A stretch of DNA of 27,693 nt from a virus, in IMG/VR virus record IMGVR_UViG_3300046000_004843, positions 1 through 27,693 of that record; one strand, 5' to 3'. Every line of letters starts with the position of its first letter. Positions within the stretch are counted from its first letter, which is position 1. Under the pieces are notes generated by a model, which did no database searches, was not told the DNA's origin, and saw only the letters and a list, made by a program, of their open reading frames with translations. Below are positions 13,434 to 21,628 of this stretch, piece after piece. The translations under genes and the position numbers were made by a program.

Positions 13434-14233
13434 CAGGAAACTGCGCTTATGTAAGTGACATTGGTTGCATCAAGAGTCCCAGTGTGAGCGGGCAGGCTGT
13501 CGGTGCTGAGGAATTTACCGACGTAGTCCCCATTGCGCCAACACAGGTAATGATTTGAAGAGTTCGCCAACACCCCGCCGCAGATAGTGACAACGTAGAC
13601 ACGTTGATTCAGATTGTGCCCACGGTGACGAAATGCAATGTGACTGCCTGCGAGATAGTAATCCAGATAAGCCGGAAAATTTCCAACTGCGGGCCTAAGA
13701 ACGGCAATCTTATAGTAAAACGTGCCGCCTGTTCCGGTTCCTCCTGAGGTTGTCGGGTTTGGGTTAGTTGAGGCGATGTCTTCCGCAGTAACTTCCAGTG
13801 ATACGGCTGTAATGTCGCCCTCCTTGTCGGTTACAACTTTGATCGAAATTTGATATGCTGGGCTAATTCCGACAGCGGTTCTTGCTCCTCCAAACGTGCC
13901 AATGCCAGTCGGGTAGGAAATTGACAACGCTGCGGTATTTCCGTTACCGCCGTGGTGATCAATGACAAACCCATCAGTAATGTCAAATGTAAATGATGCC
14001 CCGTCGTTATCCGTAACAAGGGTTGGCCAAAATGGTGGGGCCCTGTCGTCTGCTGGAAGATCACAGTCGGTAGACACAATAGCAGGCGCATCGGTGGTGC
14101 TAGTTGTGGTGAACTTCTTTGTAGACGTTGAGATGAGAGGGGATTGGTCCGAATAGAAATCGGAGTCTCGGGGTCTTCGTATCGACCTAAGAGTGTCCTG
14201 TATAAAGGAATCCATGTTTACACTATCAGACAT
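13433..14233 (-). CDS. Tail or virion structural protein, unknown
   Basis: A 266-residue protein begins MSDSVNMDSFIQDTLRSIRR. It has a Ser/Thr-rich disordered segment (about 28-55), then a beta-rich body (FTFDITDGFVIDHHGGNGNT, ISIKVVTDKEGDITAVSLEV) and a Gly/Thr linker (TTSGGTGTGGTFYYKIAVL). It ends in beta strands with several Cys and aromatic residues. No membrane segment or catalytic motif is seen. The composition and position between a large structural gene and a glycosyltransferase-like gene fit a tail or fibre component. It ends in ATGA coupling with the next gene. Confidence 0.5.
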   Translation of the reverse strand: MSDSVNMDSFIQDTLRSIRRPRDSDFYSDQSPLISTSTKKFTTTSTTDAPAIVSTDCDLPADDRAPPFWPTLVTDNDGASFTFDITDGFVIDHHGGNGNTAALSISYPTGIGTFGGARTAVGISPAYQISIKVVTDKEGDITAVSLEVTAEDIASTNPNPTTSGGTGTGGTFYYKIAVLRPAVGNFPAYLDYYLAGSHIAFRHRGHNLNQRVYVVTICGGVLANSSNHYLCWRNGDYVGKFLSTDSLPAHTGTLDATNVTYISAVS

Positions 14234-14241
14234 AATAAAAA

Positions 14242-16143
14242 TTAAGAGGAGAACTGACTCGCGTCAATAATTGTTGCAGAACATTTTAACCACCCCCACT
14301 TGAAAGGCTCGGCTGAAGACCCAACTAAGTAGATCCCTGCTCTAGGTATGTCTGAGGGGGTCGTAGCAGGGAAGGATAGTGGCGACACAAAGACAGATGC
14401 GGAAGCGGAATTGGTCGTGATGACGGGGTCCACCTCGTCAAATTCGTCCCCTTCAAGCCGTGCTCTAGCCTGTGATACTGCTGTTATGGTTGCTTGTTCG
14501 TCGCCACCACCAACAACAATAGGTCCGTGAATTGTTGGGGCCAAATTGGTTACATCAATAGAGCGGTCAACTGAATATGATTTTCCATCTACTGATGACT
14601 GGGCAATGATTCTCCCGCTTCTATTTTTTGATATCGTTGCGTCTAAAGACGCTTTTGTAGTAGTTGATATACGCGCACCGTTCGCAATGATAGTGAGGGA
14701 CTTTGGCTTGAAGGTAGGCCAACGCTCAACGCTACTACCGATAAGGGTTACTATTCTTGATATTAAAGAGGCTTCACTTACGGGCTGTCCCTCCGAATTT
14801 AAATAGAAAAAATGCACTGTGGCAGATATATCGCTCCCAAAAACAACCTCAGTTTCAATACTAACTATAGGTTGGGCTGAGTATTCCGCTTTACCCTCCA
14901 TCCCAGATGAAGCAGTTATCTTATACTCGCTAGCATTATCAGGATTATCCGAGCGACCGACTGAATCCCCCTCACTTATGCTGTCGTCAACAACCCACAA
15001 CACGTCAATAGATTTAAGGACTGCGGGCAGTTTTAAATCAATCCTTGTTGGAACCGAGATGTAATACGCCTCAAGAGCATCTGATGGGGCCTCTTCAACG
15101 ATCTTCAAGGATCGGTCCTCATTTATTGGTCTGAACGAAGTATTGGGCGCAGAGAAGTCTGATGACGGTGTGACCATTTGCCGCGTGTTTACTACCTGCG
15201 TGTTCAACACAAAGTCGAATTCAGAACCCGTAAGCACAGGCCATGACTCGACCTCGATTGTTTCTTTGGTGAACCCACCATCCCCCAGTGGAGTGACATT
15301 GGATTGAACTACAAAGACGCCAGTATCAACGTCGATTTCGTTTTCAGAATACGTCTCAACTACATTTGCTGGTGGGCCTCCCTCTACATACGCACGTTTC
15401 CCAGTAAAAGAAATATTACCTTCTGGCTTCGCTCTGGAAATGGTCTTTACAAACTTGATGTCGGGGTTAATCTGCTCCTCTGATACGGAAAGCTGTACGT
15501 CCGTTAGGACGGGCTGTTCAGCAAGACCCTCAACGATCTGCTCAGTGGTTGTTTGAGGGATATTGATTTGAAATTTTTCCGGCACGACATCACTTTTGGT
15601 GGTCGTGTAAGCTATTTTGTATTCCAAAAAAGCCGTCTCGATGTATGTGTGGACCTCGGCAACAAATAAAGCATTTAATTCCTGATCAGTTATCGGTTGC
15701 TGTTGCCTGTCGAAAAATACGTATTCGACCCCATCAAACTTACCCTCTGGGATATCGGGCATAGCCGCTCCAAATGGGATGTCCAACGGCTGGAAGTCTT
15801 CGCGCAACGTCACGTATGAGCGTTGGACGACTCGAAACTCGCGACCACCTACGTTACCGATGACGTTACGGTAACCGGAAGAGAAGTTGTAGAGATCCTG
15901 ATTCTGACGCTCCGCTGCATAGAAGAACTCAAACAAGCCGTCGCGCTCGATGTCTACTGTCTTGACGTAGACGAGCTTGTGATCAGGCCACTTATTCGTA
16001 TTAGGATGCGGGGTTCCGTATTCAGGAATCAGGATGCGGTTGCAGTCACGGATTTCGCTGAACAGGACATCACCAATAATTGGTGTAGGAAATATCTTGC
16101 GGTCCTGCCTGAACGGTGCTTGGGGTAGGGCTGAGACGGGCAT
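14242..16143 (-). CDS. Large tail structural protein
   Basis: A 633-residue protein with an N-terminal conserved-looking region (FPTPIIGDVLFSEIRDCNRI, FFYAAERQNQDLYNFSSGYR). A long acidic, beta-rich, Val/Thr/Ile/Ser-rich body follows, with a Gly-rich stretch HGPIVVGGGDEQATITAV near residue 545. No enzymatic motifs, coiled coil or membrane segments are visible. The size, composition and place directly upstream of the smaller structural gene and downstream of the tail fibre suggest a tail tube, nozzle or baseplate protein of a short-tailed phage, but I cannot tell which. There is an eight-base gap to the next gene. Confidence 0.55.
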   Translation of the reverse strand: MPVSALPQAPFRQDRKIFPTPIIGDVLFSEIRDCNRILIPEYGTPHPNTNKWPDHKLVYVKTVDIERDGLFEFFYAAERQNQDLYNFSSGYRNVIGNVGGREFRVVQRSYVTLREDFQPLDIPFGAAMPDIPEGKFDGVEYVFFDRQQQPITDQELNALFVAEVHTYIETAFLEYKIAYTTTKSDVVPEKFQINIPQTTTEQIVEGLAEQPVLTDVQLSVSEEQINPDIKFVKTISRAKPEGNISFTGKRAYVEGGPPANVVETYSENEIDVDTGVFVVQSNVTPLGDGGFTKETIEVESWPVLTGSEFDFVLNTQVVNTRQMVTPSSDFSAPNTSFRPINEDRSLKIVEEAPSDALEAYYISVPTRIDLKLPAVLKSIDVLWVVDDSISEGDSVGRSDNPDNASEYKITASSGMEGKAEYSAQPIVSIETEVVFGSDISATVHFFYLNSEGQPVSEASLISRIVTLIGSSVERWPTFKPKSLTIIANGARISTTTKASLDATISKNRSGRIIAQSSVDGKSYSVDRSIDVTNLAPTIHGPIVVGGGDEQATITAVSQARARLEGDEFDEVDPVITTNSASASVFVSPLSFPATTPSDIPRAGIYLVGSSAEPFKWGWLKCSATIIDASQFSS

Positions 16144-16147
16144 AATT

Positions 16148-17992
16148 TTAGATAAAGGCTATGTAGGAGAAAGTTTTGGACCCTAAACCTGTACCCGCAT
16201 CTGCATGAGGTACAAAACTGCCCGCGCTGCAGACTACGGCATATGTGGCGACCACTGGGGACGTAGTGTTGCGTTGTTGGATAATTACATTAGAGCTGGA
16301 AGTCAAACCCTCTACTGTAATAGTAGGTCCAGTTGTTACATTTCCAACCCATGTGAATTGACCAGAAGTTCTGCCATCTTGGAAAATTTGTGGATGGACA
16401 TAAACGCTCCCTACAGTTGCACTTGAAACTACAACAGTGCCGATACGCACAACGCCCGCTGGAAACAAAGGTTTTGTACTCGTCAAAGCTCCTGCTGTTG
16501 CTAGATACAGAGGTGTCCCTGACGCTCCTAATGCAATCGTATTAAGATCTCTTACCAGCCCTTGGGTAGTAATATAACCCCTACCACCCGTAGAAATATC
16601 CTGAGTGGCTACACCTAAAACTTTATCAGAAGTAACATCAGTATTCGTAGCTCGCTTTACTGCTGGAATAGTTCCATCAGCTCCGTAAATGTAAACGACC
16701 GTCCCATCAGTGATCGTTGTAGTCTCAGCGTTATAACAGTAGAGATTAGACTCTTGACCCACCTGAAGCGTTACATCACCATCTAGTTTAAGGTCTAGCG
16801 TCTTGTCTGTAGCGTTCCACCGTAATTGGCCAGCAGTTAATGCTCCTGTTCCCGACGCGGGGGTTGTATCAAAAGTAAGAGTGTCTATTTCAGTTGGAAC
16901 TCCAGTAGTGGTTCCAGTTCCGCCGTTTGCAACAGGCAAAGTGCCAGTAACTCCCGTTGTCAATGGCAAGCCAGTGCAGTTGGTGAGCGTGCCAGAAGTA
17001 GGAGTGCCTAAGATAGGCGTAACTAAAGTCGGACTAGTAGCCAATGCGTTAGCTCCACTTCCCGTTGAAGTAGTTACACCAGTGCCCCCATTAGCAACAG
17101 GCAAAGTGCCAGTAACTCCCGCTGTCAATGATAAACCAGTGCAGTTGGTGAGCGTGCCAGAAACAGGTGTGCCTAAGATAGGCGTAACCAAAGTCGGAGA
17201 AGTAGCGAATACAAGCGCACCTGATCCTGTCTCACCTGTAACTGCCGTAGCTAGATTTGCACTTGACGGAGTCGCAAGGAAAGTTGCTACTCCGGTGCCG
17301 AGTCCAGACACGTTACTAATTAGCAAGCCAGTGCAGTTGGTGAGCGTGCCAGAAGCAGGTGTGCCTAATACGGGTGCAACTAAAGTCGGAGAAGTAGTTT
17401 GAGTAGCGATAGTACCCAAACCCAAAGCCGATCTGGCGGCGGTGGCGTCTGCCTGCCTCAGGAATCCTGTAGTATCTGCCAGCATAAAGGAAGAGGAGCC
17501 GATCTCTGCGACGTCACCGGAACCCGTAGTGGGTTTTCCAATAATCGTGTAGCCGGATACGGGTTGCATCTTGGCAAAGGTGACCGCATCGGCGGCAATC
17601 GCAGTAACTCCAGAGCTCGAAACAGTGATGTCACCAGTAACTGCAACGGACGTAGGAACGCTGCCGCTGCTGCCGACAAGGATGTTCCCACTCGACATAG
17701 AGGCGAGCTTCGAGTGCGCGATAGCGGCAGAGGCGTTGACATCTGCGTTTACGATAACTCCAGACGCGATAGCAGCGACTCCGGTATTGGAAACAGTAAT
17801 GTCTCCGGTAAGTGCGACCGACGTAGGGACGTTTGCGCTGCTGCCAACAAGAACGTTTCCGCTGGTCAAGGTCGCCAGCTTGCTAAACGCAATTGCCGCG
17901 TTAGTCGCGACGGAAGCATTTGTGACGGAAAGAGCTGCCGGAGTGCTGACTCCGGCATCGGAGATAGTAAGGGTGTATGAGTCGGATGGCAT
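16148..17992 (-). CDS. Repetitive tail fibre protein
   Basis: A 614-residue fibre. Two 57-residue N-terminal repeats start at residues 32 and 89 ([40 protein letters not shown]). The phage-fibre motif [12 protein letters not shown] is at 184-194. Three copies of SPTLVxPxLGTPxSGTLTNC start at 201, 265 and 320, followed by [12 protein letters not shown] boxes (about 294-305 and 349-360). This box is widespread in tail fibres and adhesins. The C-terminal 250 residues are non-repetitive and beta-rich and probably form the trimeric receptor-binding tip. It should mediate host attachment. The Gly/Thr/Ser-rich low-complexity composition produces long shadow frames on the other strand, which are not genes. 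Confidence 0.85.
   Translation of the reverse strand: MPSDSYTLTISDAGVSTPAALSVTNASVATNAAIAFSKLATLTSGNVLVGSSANVPTSVALTGDITVSNTGVAAIASGVIVNADVNASAAIAHSKLASMSSGNILVGSSGSVPTSVAVTGDITVSSSGVTAIAADAVTFAKMQPVSGYTIIGKPTTGSGDVAEIGSSSFMLADTTGFLRQADATAARSALGLGTIATQTTSPTLVAPVLGTPASGTLTNCTGLLISNVSGLGTGVATFLATPSSANLATAVTGETGSGALVFATSPTLVTPILGTPVSGTLTNCTGLSLTAGVTGTLPVANGGTGVTTSTGSGANALATSPTLVTPILGTPTSGTLTNCTGLPLTTGVTGTLPVANGGTGTTTGVPTEIDTLTFDTTPASGTGALTAGQLRWNATDKTLDLKLDGDVTLQVGQESNLYCYNAETTTITDGTVVYIYGADGTIPAVKRATNTDVTSDKVLGVATQDISTGGRGYITTQGLVRDLNTIALGASGTPLYLATAGALTSTKPLFPAGVVRIGTVVVSSATVGSVYVHPQIFQDGRTSGQFTWVGNVTTGPTITVEGLTSSSNVIIQQRNTTSPVVATYAVVCSAGSFVPHADAGTGLGSKTFSYIAFI
16967..17392 (-). repeat. Three dispersed ~70-bp repeats in the tail fibre gene
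   Basis: Near-identical segments at about 17318-17392, 17132-17200 and 16967-17035 encode SPTLVxPxLGTPxSGTLTNC. On the + strand they share GTGCAGTTGGTGAGCGTGCC and AACTAAAGTCGGA or AACCAAAGTCGGA. They are substrates for recombination that could shorten or lengthen the fibre shaft. Confidence 0.8.
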
Positions 17993-17996
17993 TGTA

Positions 17997-18359
17997 TTAG
18001 CTGATTGGGTCTACTGGAACTCCTTTGGTTACGTTGGCTCTCACGGTCACGGAACCCTCAAGGAGGCGTTCCATAACGGTTCCACGCCGCATGAAGATGT
18101 CATACTCATAAGCGATAGATGGCCGGAGTATCAAGGTGTTTGCCTCTGTCAGGCTGAGTTGCACCTGACCATTGACTCCGCTGTCGAGTATGGTGGTTGT
18201 GAATGATACCACTTCCTTCTTGCCCGTAGCCTCGCGAATGTCAGCGTAGAACGTAGCACTGCCTATGTTCACGGCAGTCCCAACCGTATTCTGAATCGTG
18301 AGCACGAACGTGTATTCGGCTGCGCGATCTAAAGTGATGTCGTAATTGGCTGCGAGCAT
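17997..18359 (-). CDS. Ig-like/beta-sandwich virion protein (paralogue A)
   Basis: A 120-residue, all-beta-looking protein starting [18 protein letters not shown]. Conserved features are [40 protein letters not shown] and the end [11 protein letters not shown]. The same order of motifs occurs in the 113-residue protein at 21629-21970 (FGKAEIREADRKPLAVAFT, KFVLTDTQT, YKWDFFW, GDVTVEANIT), so the two are paralogues. The fold resembles small baseplate-upper or fibre-attachment Ig-like domains; this is inferred. I chose the ATG at 18359 because a longer in-frame start at 18407 would run into the upstream gene, which ends at 18382. Confidence 0.6.
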   Translation of the reverse strand: MLAANYDITLDRAAEYTFVLTIQNTVGTAVNIGSATFYADIREATGKKEVVSFTTTILDSGVNGQVQLSLTEANTLILRPSIAYEYDIFMRRGTVMERLLEGSVTVRANVTKGVPVDPIS

Positions 18360-18381
18360 TGAGTGGTTTTTGCAAAGATGG

Positions 18382-18633
18382 TTATGCCTGAACTGGGAGC
18401 GGGGCAATGATCCATTGTTTATTGGTGTCGTCCCAGCGCATTGAGTTACCTAAAGAATACTGCTCTCTGAAATTAGTAATCTCGTTATTTATCAAGAAAG
18501 CTAGTCTTTTTTGATTTTTGAAATCCATAACTTTTTGAAGTTGTTCGTCAGATAATTCAACGTGTGGTTCAGAAACAGGACCATCGACCACTTTAAGGAT
18601 GAGATTTCGCGGGTTTAGTGTCGCACAATTCAT
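18382..18633 (-). CDS. Small hypothetical protein
   Basis: An 83-residue protein. A short beta-like N-terminus (LILKVVDGPVSEPHVELSDE) is followed by a charged helix (EQLQKVMDFKNQKRLAFLIN) and a Trp-containing tail (MRWDDTNKQWIIAPL). The WDDTNKQW element is similar in style to tail-fibre accessory or chaperone proteins, but no family can be named. The start overlaps the sulfotransferase stop as ATGA (18630-18633), and the next gene starts 22 bases after its stop. Confidence 0.45.
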   Translation of the reverse strand: MNCATLNPRNLILKVVDGPVSEPHVELSDEQLQKVMDFKNQKRLAFLINNEITNFREQYSLGNSMRWDDTNKQWIIAPLPVQA

Positions 18634-19430
18634 AGCTCGTTGATCCAGTTAAGTTTTTGATTAAGGGCTTCAGAAATCTGCTTGCCCAATGTTTCGTTCC
18701 AGTCGGGCTTGAGGGGCTTTACAACAGGTTGCACGGCATGGTCACCGAACGGCCAACCAAGCTCATGTTCGACAGTGTATTGCTCGACGTCCATTGGGTT
18801 GTGGGTAAAAGGTTCTTCGCCAAGATACTGCCAAACCTTGTCCATCGTTCCCTGAGGGTCGGAGGTTAGGTCTTCAGCATGAACAAAATGCACCTTGTCT
18901 TTATGCAACCGAACAAGTTCATAGAGACGCTGCACGGCAATCCCAACTGGAGCAGTATCGAGCCAAAACTGGCAGCGTCCTTCGATAGTTTGGATGCGTC
19001 CCGTATCGGATTGGCTACCCTCCATCTGGAATGCCGGATGAGCTTGGAACTTCTTTTCCATGCTGGAGAGAATGCCACGGATGTCACGAACAGGAATGAG
19101 GAGCTTTGCTTGTGGGAAAAGCTGGAACAAAAGATTAGCCGATCCGATCCAACTGCGGCACTTGTCTACCACTACGGGACGGTCGGTGAGGCTGTGGAAG
19201 GATTGAGTGATCCCTCCGCGCATAAAATCATGGAACAGTTGTTCACCCGTTTTCGGATCTGGCAGCGAACGAAATTCTTCTGTTTTGAAAAACGCCTTTG
19301 AGAGATACATGATCTCATGCACTCCGCTGGTAGCGGTGGCGTGAACACGAGGATTCTGAGCGAGTAGGTTTTGCAACAATGTGCTGCAAGCTCTTGGAAG
19401 TCCTGATGTGTAATGGATAGTTTTGTTCAT
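18630..19430 (-). CDS. Sulfotransferase family protein
   Basis: A 266-residue enzyme. The PAPS 5'-phosphosulfate-binding loop is visible as SGLPRACSTLLQNLLAQNP (residues 9-27; the Ser/Thr after the Arg-containing loop is typical). The 3'-phosphate-binding element is PVRDIRGILSSMEKKF (113-128). RPVVVDKCRSW and the FVHAEDLTSDPQGTMDKVWQ block match the usual order and the full length of single-domain sulfotransferases. It should transfer sulfate from PAPS supplied by the host to an unknown acceptor. Its place between an LRR fibre and small tail proteins suggests an acceptor on the virion, on host surface glycans, or on a host metabolite. It is coupled downstream by ATGA and starts three bases after the LRR gene stop. 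Confidence 0.82.
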   Translation of the reverse strand: MNKTIHYTSGLPRACSTLLQNLLAQNPRVHATATSGVHEIMYLSKAFFKTEEFRSLPDPKTGEQLFHDFMRGGITQSFHSLTDRPVVVDKCRSWIGSANLLFQLFPQAKLLIPVRDIRGILSSMEKKFQAHPAFQMEGSQSDTGRIQTIEGRCQFWLDTAPVGIAVQRLYELVRLHKDKVHFVHAEDLTSDPQGTMDKVWQYLGEEPFTHNPMDVEQYTVEHELGWPFGDHAVQPVVKPLKPDWNETLGKQISEALNQKLNWINEL

Positions 19431-19433
19431 AGA

Positions 19434-20300
19434 TCAAGGGATTTTCACAACAGTTACAGCCTTGCCACCGATGGTGTCAGCTCCCGCTATCCATGTGTCC
19501 GCTACTGCGCCTGAGCTTGGGACGTTGATGGTAATAGCCCCGGGATTCCCAAAAAGAAGGTTAGATTGATTTAATATTGTTCTGGTTACAAAACAATTAA
19601 TTGTGCCAAGGTTACAGTTTGAAAACACACCTGTCCCCATACTGGTCACGCCGCTACCAATCGTCACGCTGGTTAAACTGGAGCAGATTTGGAACGCATA
19701 GTTCCCAATACTGGTCACGCTGTTGGGGATTGTCACGTTGTTCAGACCTATGCAGAGTCTGAATGCACCACTACCGATACTGGTTACGCTATTGCCAATT
19801 GTCACGCTGGTCAGACCTGTGCAGTTATTGAATGCTCTGTTCTCGATACTGGTTACGCTGTTGGGGATCGTCACGTTGTTCAGACTGTTGGAATAGGAGA
19901 ACGCATAGGACCCGATACTAGTCACGCTGTTGCCAATCGTCACGCTGGTTAGACCTGTGTTGTAACTGAATGCATTGCTACCGATACTGATAACGCTGTT
20001 CGGGATCGTCACGCTAGTCAGACCTGTGCAGTATCTGAATGCAGCACTCTCGATACTGGTTACACTATTGCCAATTGTCACGCTCTCCAAGCTGGATAAG
20101 TAGAACGCGTAGCTGCCGATGCTGGTAACAATGTTGCTAATGTTAATCCCTCTGATATTACCATCATCTGATTTAAATTCTGAGGGAATAGCCGTAAAAG
20201 TATATATCTCGTCTGGTGGAATAAAATTAAAAACGGTGGTAACTGGATTAGACCCCACAGTCGTCTCTCTAGCAAGTGCATTTCCCAATCCTAAACGCAT
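19434..20300 (-). CDS. BspA-like leucine-rich-repeat virion protein
   Basis: A 288-residue protein. Residues about 51-236 are tandem 23-residue LRR_5 (BspA-like) repeats of the form LTSVTIGNSVTSIGSGAF plus five variable residues. The central motif strictly alternates VTIGNS and VTIPNS along seven consecutive repeats. The N-terminal 50 residues probably attach it to the tail (start MRLGLGNALARETTVGSNPV). The C-terminal 50 residues (AITINVPSSGAVADTWIAGA) form a cap. LRRs of this family mediate protein or surface binding in bacterial adhesins, so it is a good candidate receptor-binding or adhesion fibre; the virion location is inferred from context. The start overlaps the previous stop as ATGA. 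There is no signal peptide. Confidence 0.8.
   Translation of the reverse strand: MRLGLGNALARETTVGSNPVTTVFNFIPPDEIYTFTAIPSEFKSDDGNIRGINISNIVTSIGSYAFYLSSLESVTIGNSVTSIESAAFRYCTGLTSVTIPNSVISIGSNAFSYNTGLTSVTIGNSVTSIGSYAFSYSNSLNNVTIPNSVTSIENRAFNNCTGLTSVTIGNSVTSIGSGAFRLCIGLNNVTIPNSVTSIGNYAFQICSSLTSVTIGSGVTSMGTGVFSNCNLGTINCFVTRTILNQSNLLFGNPGAITINVPSSGAVADTWIAGADTIGGKAVTVVKIP
19593..20150 (-). repeat. 69-bp LRR-coding tandem repeats with a 138-bp higher-order unit
   Basis: Units of 69 bases containing ATACTGGTTACGCT-like and GGGATTGTCACGTT-like blocks (+ strand) recur through the LRR gene. Successive units alternate between two subtypes (VTIGNS and VTIPNS), so the true duplicated unit is 138 bases, indicating amplification of repeat pairs. 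Confidence 0.8.
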
Positions 20301-20575
20301 CAGAGTGCTTTGTAGAGTATAACAGGGCAGGCGATTCGGGCTGAGGAACCGCTCGCGATGGTGAGTGGGGTGAAGATCGTATACCCGTTAGCGAACGTGA
20401 TGCTGGTCTGCGTGCCGCTGAGTAGTGGTGCTTCAGTCGCTGAGAACGCTGTAGTGATCGCGCCGCTGCCCACGAAGCTGAGGGCGCAGTATTCGCCCGC
20501 AGGGATCGCGGTGTTGGTGGCGACAAGCTGGGCACCAGCCTCCCCGAAAGATTGTTTATCGATGTTATTGGTCAT
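20300..20575 (-). CDS. Small virion or fibre-associated protein
   Basis: A 91-residue protein (MTNNIDKQSFGEAGAQLVAT...). It is Ala/Thr/Ser/Gly-rich with short strands (YCALSFVGSGAITTAF, TSITFANGYTIFTPL) and no charged catalytic motif. The composition resembles small decoration or fibre-tip proteins. The stop overlaps the LRR gene start as ATGA, so the two are probably made in fixed ratio. The family is not recognised. Confidence 0.5.
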   Translation of the reverse strand: MTNNIDKQSFGEAGAQLVATNTAIPAGEYCALSFVGSGAITTAFSATEAPLLSGTQTSITFANGYTIFTPLTIASGSSARIACPVILYKAL

Positions 20576-20599
20576 GGGTGTAGTCTAAAGGGTAGCGGG

Positions 20600-20746
20600 T
20601 CATTTAAAGGCGTGGATGATATCAACGGAAAGCCCGCGTTTCGACGAGTAAGTGAAATTCCCGTATTCGTTTGAGGTTCGGATGGCCATCGGCGTTCCGC
20701 AACTGGAGAGGGCGATGGCAAGGCAAAGAATAGCGATTTTGTACAT
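20600..20746 (-). CDS. Small lipoprotein, possible Rz1/o-spanin-like lysis protein
   Basis: A 48-residue protein from the ATG at 20746: MYKIAILCLAIALSSCGTPM. The short positive N-terminus, hydrophobic core and LSSC lipobox predict lipidation on Cys16. The mature 33-residue part is Tyr/Ser/Thr-rich and lacks the proline richness of classical Rz1. It lies 13 bases after the holin-like gene. An o-spanin-like role is inferred from size, lipobox and context; the alternative is a host-surface or superinfection lipoprotein. A longer in-frame upstream start at 20785 would overlap the holin gene and spoil the signal peptide. Confidence 0.5.
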   Translation of the reverse strand: MYKIAILCLAIALSSCGTPMAIRTSNEYGNFTYSSKRGLSVDIIHAFK

Positions 20747-20759
20747 GTTGGTTTTGTGG

Positions 20760-21053
20760 TTAATGTCTGCTGTCAAGTTTCTCAAGCGCGGCGATTAGCC
20801 TATCGTTTTGCGTTTTCCAATCAGAGCGGATTTCACGATTCAGATCGGCCATCTCCTTTTTCTGCGCCTGATTGGCCTTCCAAAGTGTGGCACATCCAAA
20901 TGACAATCCACCGATTAAGCCAACTGTGCCGCCCGTTTCGATCCATGTTTTAGCAGGTTCTGGAATGACGATTTCGGATTGCGCCAGCCAGAGCGCGGCG
21001 GTTGAAACCGTCGCGCAGGTGAATCCGAGGATTGGTTCAAATGGGATGAACAT
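20760..21053 (-). CDS. Holin-like membrane protein
   Basis: A 97-residue protein. Residues about 5-24 (FEPILGFTCATVSTAALWLA) and 41-59 (GGTVGLIGGLSFGCATLW) are hydrophobic and suit two transmembrane helices, with a short Pro-containing loop between them. Residues 61-95 form a charged helix (QAQKKEMADLNREIRSDWKT). Two membrane segments plus a charged coiled tail is the layout of class II holins and related phage pore proteins, and a lipoprotein follows directly. The amidase endolysin lies about 1 kb upstream in the same unit. It should control the timing of lysis. Confidence 0.6.
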   Translation of the reverse strand: MFIPFEPILGFTCATVSTAALWLAQSEIVIPEPAKTWIETGGTVGLIGGLSFGCATLWKANQAQKKEMADLNREIRSDWKTQNDRLIAALEKLDSRH

Positions 21054-21070
21054 TGCAATGATGTGGGATG

Positions 21071-21628
21071 TTATGGAAGGATTTCGCGAATTATTAAGTT
21101 GCTCACAACTGTTGATCCGAAAAGATCGGCAGTGCCGGAGGAGCGATTGATGTATGCGGTAATTCCGTTTGAGCCAACCCGCAGTTTGTAGGTTCTGGCT
21201 GATGTTGATGCGGCGGAAACCCGATGACGGATAATGAATGGAAAAAATAAATCCGCGCCCCCAGATGAAATGGCGGATGTAGAAATGGCGTTAGTGCCCG
21301 AATCCTGAAACAGCGCGGCAATAATCATACCGCCCGCGCTTCCGCCAACATTTAGATAAGCCTCTATCTCGAGTGTCGAACTTGCATTCTTCGGGGTGAT
21401 TGCTGCCGTGATGTATTCCGTTCCCTCGCTCGATTGCGGGATTGTCGCATCATAAGGAATCGTTGCCCCCGTGGAAAAGTCTGCCGTTAGTTCAGTGACG
21501 ACGATTTGCGTTGGGCTGGTTGCGCCTGTAGGTCCTGTTGCTCCGTTAAGCGTAAGCTGTAGCTCAGTTCCATTAACTACGGTCAATGGATACTCGTTGG
21601 TAGCTAAAGCTAAGGAGATTGAGGACAT
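21071..21628 (-). CDS. Fibre protein with short collagen-like motif
   Basis: A 185-residue protein. An N-terminal attachment segment is followed by NGATGPTGATSP (about residues 28-39), a very short collagen-like stretch. The C-terminal beta-rich head (EYITAAITPKNASSTLEIEA, YLNVGGSAGGMIIAALFQDS) is a sequence style common in phage tail spike or fibre heads. It probably trimerises and binds a host ligand or decorates the virion; this is inferred. It directly abuts the Ig-like paralogue gene (no gap) and precedes the holin-like gene. Confidence 0.65.
   Translation of the reverse strand: MSSISLALATNEYPLTVVNGTELQLTLNGATGPTGATSPTQIVVTELTADFSTGATIPYDATIPQSSEGTEYITAAITPKNASSTLEIEAYLNVGGSAGGMIIAALFQDSGTNAISTSAISSGGADLFFPFIIRHRVSAASTSARTYKLRVGSNGITAYINRSSGTADLFGSTVVSNLIIREILP

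Noticed and set aside
12940-13458. 172-codon + strand frame opposite the fucosyltransferase-like gene
   Set aside because: High G+C in this segment opens several frames. The - strand frame has motif-like segments and an ATGA junction, while the + strand one is isolated among oppositely oriented genes.
16803-17402. Long open frame on the + strand opposite the tail fibre
   Set aside because: It mirrors the repetitive Gly/Thr/Val fibre gene; the translation is Val/Pro-rich low complexity and the - strand product has recognisable fibre repeats. The same holds for 17571-18206 and 17399-17980.
18360-18407. N-terminal extension of Ig-like paralogue A from an upstream ATG
   Set aside because: It would overlap the end of the preceding gene and add a sequence (MPRSQFRHNHLCKNHS) absent from the paralogue; the ATG at 18359 fits better.
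19593-20150. CRISPR-like regularly spaced repeats
   Set aside because: The periodicity is 69 bases, continuous and coding for leucine-rich repeats, with no unique spacers or leader. The arrays at 493-768 and 22686-22745 are likewise coding repeats.
19434-20300. Diversity-generating retroelement acting on the LRR fibre
   Set aside because: No reverse transcriptase, template repeat or adenine-biased variable region is visible in the window; variation by repeat recombination is the simpler idea.
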